Origin: Phycisphaerae bacterium
GTDB taxonomy: Bacteria > Planctomycetota > Phycisphaerae > Phycisphaerales > SM1A02
NCBI GenBank assembly: GCA_018663565.1
Contig: JABJQE010000242.1
Coordinates: forward strand, 1 to 8,953
Direction of reading: 5' to 3'
DNA: 8,953 nt
The notes under the pieces: model-generated
What the model saw: only the letters and a program-made list of their open reading frames with translations
What the model was told of the DNA's origin: nothing
Database searches by the model: none
Translations under genes and position numbers: made by a program
Part shown: piece by piece, positions 6,996 through 8,953 of the stretch
How the letters are laid out: each line of letters starts with the position of its first letter
Position numbering within the stretch: the first letter of the stretch is position 1

Positions 6996-7784
6996 ATGCC
7001 CACACCCATGGCTCGTAATGAAGATCGTGAACGCCTCGCTGAGGTGCATAAGACCGACTTGAAAGATAGCAACCTCAATGAGGACTTTGTCACATGGCTC
7101 AAGACCAAGGGTCCAACCTGGCTCTTGATCATCGTGGCCTTCCTCGTCGCATACTTTGTGATGATCCGTTGGCAACAGCAGGCAACACAAGCTCGTGACG
7201 AAGCATGGATTGACCTGATGACCACGACACAGCCGTCCTCACTCGAGGACGTCGCCCGCCGCCATGTGGCCATCGATGGAATCGCTGATCAGGCTCGGCT
7301 CAATGCTGCGGACATCCTGCTCTTTGATGTGCAACGTGGCCGCACCACAAGTGCCGACGGTCAAGAGACAACCGCCCTTGATGCGGAAACTCGCGCAGCA
7401 CACCTTGCACAAGCCGCTCGCCTGTACCAGGAAGTTGCTGACGAAGACGATGGATCCGAAGCCAAACGGCTGGCTGCAATCTGCGCCTTCAACGGCCTTG
7501 CTGCTGTGCATGAATCACAGGGCCAGATCGACGAGGCAGTCGCGGCCTACAAGAAGGCCCAAGCTCGAGCCACGGGCTGGATTCCAGCTCTTGCGGCGCT
7601 CGCCAAGCAACGAGCAGCCACGGCGGCTGAACTGAGCGAAGATATCGTATTCGCCACGCCACCACCCCCGCCAGTGCTCCCCGCTGGCCCTGCCGCCCCA
7701 CCTCTGAGTTTTGATCCTCCAACGATTCAAACTCCCCCCGCTCCTCCAAGCGAGCCTGTCGACAGCGACACTGACGGGCAGTGA
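6996..7784 (+). CDS. Membrane-anchored tetratricopeptide protein, YfgM-like
   Basis: 262 residues. A charged cytosolic N-terminus (1-40, ending FVTWLKTKGP) is followed by one transmembrane helix at about 41-58 (WLLIIVAFLVAYFVMIRW). A long, mostly helical extracytoplasmic region includes one or two TPR-like helix pairs (about 135-195, for example GQIDEAVAAYKKAQA). The tail (221-254) is rich in proline with runs of PPPPP and APP. The N-terminal anchor plus TPR layout matches the YfgM / ancillary SecYEG translocon family, whose characterised E. coli member associates with the Sec translocon and periplasmic chaperones; a specific role here is inference. No signal peptidase site is evident, so it is probably a type II anchored protein. 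ATG 7008 (MARNEDRERL) is an equally plausible start. The stop overlaps the rluD start by 4 bases, so the two genes are co-translated. Confidence 0.8.
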   Translation: MPTPMARNEDRERLAEVHKTDLKDSNLNEDFVTWLKTKGPTWLLIIVAFLVAYFVMIRWQQQATQARDEAWIDLMTTTQPSSLEDVARRHVAIDGIADQARLNAADILLFDVQRGRTTSADGQETTALDAETRAAHLAQAARLYQEVADEDDGSEAKRLAAICAFNGLAAVHESQGQIDEAVAAYKKAQARATGWIPALAALAKQRAATAAELSEDIVFATPPPPPVLPAGPAAPPLSFDPPTIQTPPAPPSEPVDSDTDGQ

Positions 7785-8884
7785 GTCAGGGCGATGGCCC
7801 GATCGGAAGCGGCGGCGCCGTAGATCCCGAGCAATACAGTTCTGACGATGGGCCTTCTCAGGTGACATTCACGCTCTCGCGTGACCTCCAGAAGCGACTC
7901 GACCGGTATCTCGGCGATCGCATTCCCTGGCTGAGCCGCACATCTTTGCAGCGACTGATCGCCGAGCAAGCCGTCACGGTCAACGGGCGTCACCCCAAGG
8001 CATCGACGAAACTTCGTAAGGGCGATGTCGTCACGGTGATTCTTCCGCCACCACCAAGTTCTGACCTACCGGCCGAAGACATACCGATTGAAATTATCCA
8101 CGAAGATGCCGACATCATCGTTATCAACAAACACGATGACATCATCGTGCATCCGGCCCGGGGCAACCAATCTGGAACAATCATCAACGGCCTGGCATGG
8201 CATCTGCGGCATTCCGGTGGCGGCCTCTCTGATGTGGGAGCAGAGCACGCGAGACCCGGCGTGGTCCACCGACTCGACCGCCACACAACCGGTGTCATGG
8301 TGTGTGCAAAAAACGAAACGGCGCACTGGCGAATCGGCAAGCAATTTGAGCAACGACGCACGCGAAAGCGATATATAGCCCTTGTGCACGGCAATGTCGA
8401 GCCACTCGCCGACGTCATTGACCTTCCAATTGGCAAGCACGCCACCATTCGACATTGCAATGCTGTTCGCTGGGATGACACTGGCAAGCAGGCGGTCACG
8501 CTCTACCGTGTGCTCGAGCAGTATGGTGACTTTACGCTCCTAGAGGTAGAACTTCGGACGGGACGCACGCATCAAATTCGAGTTCATCTCTCGCACCTTG
8601 GCTGGCCAATCGCTGGCGATGACATGTATGGCGGTCGTCATATTGAAGTGCGTGATCTACTGACCCCTGAACAGAGCCGGGGCGACCGCCGGGCTGTTGT
8701 GCTCGGCCGCCAAGCTCTGCATGCAGCGCTCCTAGGATTTACGCACCCCTCTACTGATCAGGATGTGGAGTACCGGGCCCCGCTGCCTGAGGACATGAAG
8801 AACCTCATTCAGATACTGCGTGATCGTGGGCCAGCAAAGCAGCCGAAGGTCAATGGCCGAGTGCTCGATGCGAACTCGTTGTGA
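7781..8884 (+). CDS. rluD: RluD-type 23S rRNA pseudouridine synthase
   Basis: A pseudouridine synthase of the RluA family, RluD-like, expected to isomerise uridines of 23S rRNA helix 69. 367 residues. After an acidic, Gly/Ser-rich leader of about 27 residues comes an S4 RNA-binding domain (about 29-90, with LDRYLGDRIPWLSRTSLQRL and KLRKGDVV). The catalytic domain follows: INKHDDIIVHPARG near 115-128, HRLDRHTTG (163-171) with catalytic D166, RKRYIALVHG near 195, GRTHQIRVH (261-269), and RQALHA (310-315). All core motifs are intact. The S4 domain and overall length favour RluD over RluA or RluC, but exact site specificity cannot be proved from sequence. The start is GTG 7781, overlapping the upstream stop as GTGA; no ATG lies between it and the S4 domain. 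Its stop is only 7 bases from the end of the probable convergent gene at the right edge. Confidence 0.93.
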   Translation: MSQGDGPIGSGGAVDPEQYSSDDGPSQVTFTLSRDLQKRLDRYLGDRIPWLSRTSLQRLIAEQAVTVNGRHPKASTKLRKGDVVTVILPPPPSSDLPAEDIPIEIIHEDADIIVINKHDDIIVHPARGNQSGTIINGLAWHLRHSGGGLSDVGAEHARPGVVHRLDRHTTGVMVCAKNETAHWRIGKQFEQRRTRKRYIALVHGNVEPLADVIDLPIGKHATIRHCNAVRWDDTGKQAVTLYRVLEQYGDFTLLEVELRTGRTHQIRVHLSHLGWPIAGDDMYGGRHIEVRDLLTPEQSRGDRRAVVLGRQALHAALLGFTHPSTDQDVEYRAPLPEDMKNLIQILRDRGPAKQPKVNGRVLDANSL

Positions 8885-8891
8885 CGTCCTG

Positions 8892-8953
8892 TTAACGGAT
8901 CTTTATCATCACCAGCGCCATGAGTACGAATACGACAGCCACAACCCAAAACC
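8892..8953 (-). CDS. Probable membrane protein, C-terminal end only
   Basis: Reading leftwards from 8951, the minus strand encodes 19 residues and a TAA stop at 8892-8894: FWVVAVVFVLMALVMIKIR. This is one strongly hydrophobic helix ending in Lys and Arg, the pattern of a last transmembrane segment with a short basic cytosolic end. The rest lies beyond the window, so no family can be named. It would converge with rluD, with the stops 7 bases apart, in keeping with the tight packing elsewhere. The competing reading is a plus-strand start at ATG 8920 (MSTNTTATTQN), which has no Shine-Dalgarno; both cannot easily be true. Confidence 0.4.
   Translation of the reverse strand, partial: FWVVAVVFVLMALVMIKIR

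Noticed and set aside
6986..7014. TTGACA as a -35 promoter element
   Set aside because: No -10-like hexamer lies 16-18 bases downstream, and the position would put transcription start inside the coding sequence.
8920..8953. Plus-strand gene start at ATG 8920 (MSTNTTATTQN)
   Set aside because: Only 11 codons are visible, there is no Shine-Dalgarno, and the opposite strand encodes a convincing terminal transmembrane helix with a basic end. It was kept as the alternative, not as a feature.

Overview
The window is a compact, GC-rich bacterial chromosomal segment with seven genes and a probable eighth cut by the right edge. Coding density is very high. Genes overlap by 4 to 13 bases (GTGA junctions for ispH/rlmN and for the tetratricopeptide gene/rluD, an ATGCATGA junction on the minus strand), and Shine-Dalgarno signals are weak or absent. 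No RNA gene, insertion sequence, CRISPR array or prophage is visible. The gene content and style would fit a Planctomycetota (Phycisphaerae-like) bacterium, but that is a low-confidence inference from gene content and weak ribosome-binding sites, not from a marker gene.

Layout. (1) Bases 1-1604, plus strand: the 3' part of ispH (last step of the MEP isoprenoid pathway), translationally coupled to rlmN (radical-SAM methylation of 23S rRNA A2503). (2) Bases 1592-5837, minus strand: a two-gene operon. A HAD-IIB (Cof-type) phosphatase is followed by a protein of about 1119 residues that follows the whole layout of a single-chain indolepyruvate:ferredoxin oxidoreductase (IOR) but lacks every recognisable catalytic and Fe-S motif. 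It converges with rlmN with a 13-base overlap of the ends. (3) Bases 5915-6913, plus strand: an APH/choline-kinase-fold phosphotransferase, divergent from the HAD gene across a short shared promoter region. (4) Bases 6996-8884, plus strand: a membrane-anchored YfgM-like tetratricopeptide protein coupled by a 4-base overlap to an RluD-type 23S rRNA pseudouridine synthase. (5) At the right edge, on the minus strand, the last 19 codons of a probable membrane protein.

Most genes are housekeeping: isoprenoid synthesis, two rRNA modification enzymes and envelope/secretion support. The outlier is the IOR-like protein. Its reading frame is intact over 3.36 kb, and IOR similarity can be followed from the alpha-like N-terminus through the gamma domain to the DUF6537-like C-terminus. 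However, the thiamine-diphosphate core appears to be excised and replaced by a short acidic linker, and all ferredoxin-domain cysteines appear to be substituted. It looks like a pseudoenzyme or a repurposed scaffold, and it is the part of the window most worth following up.
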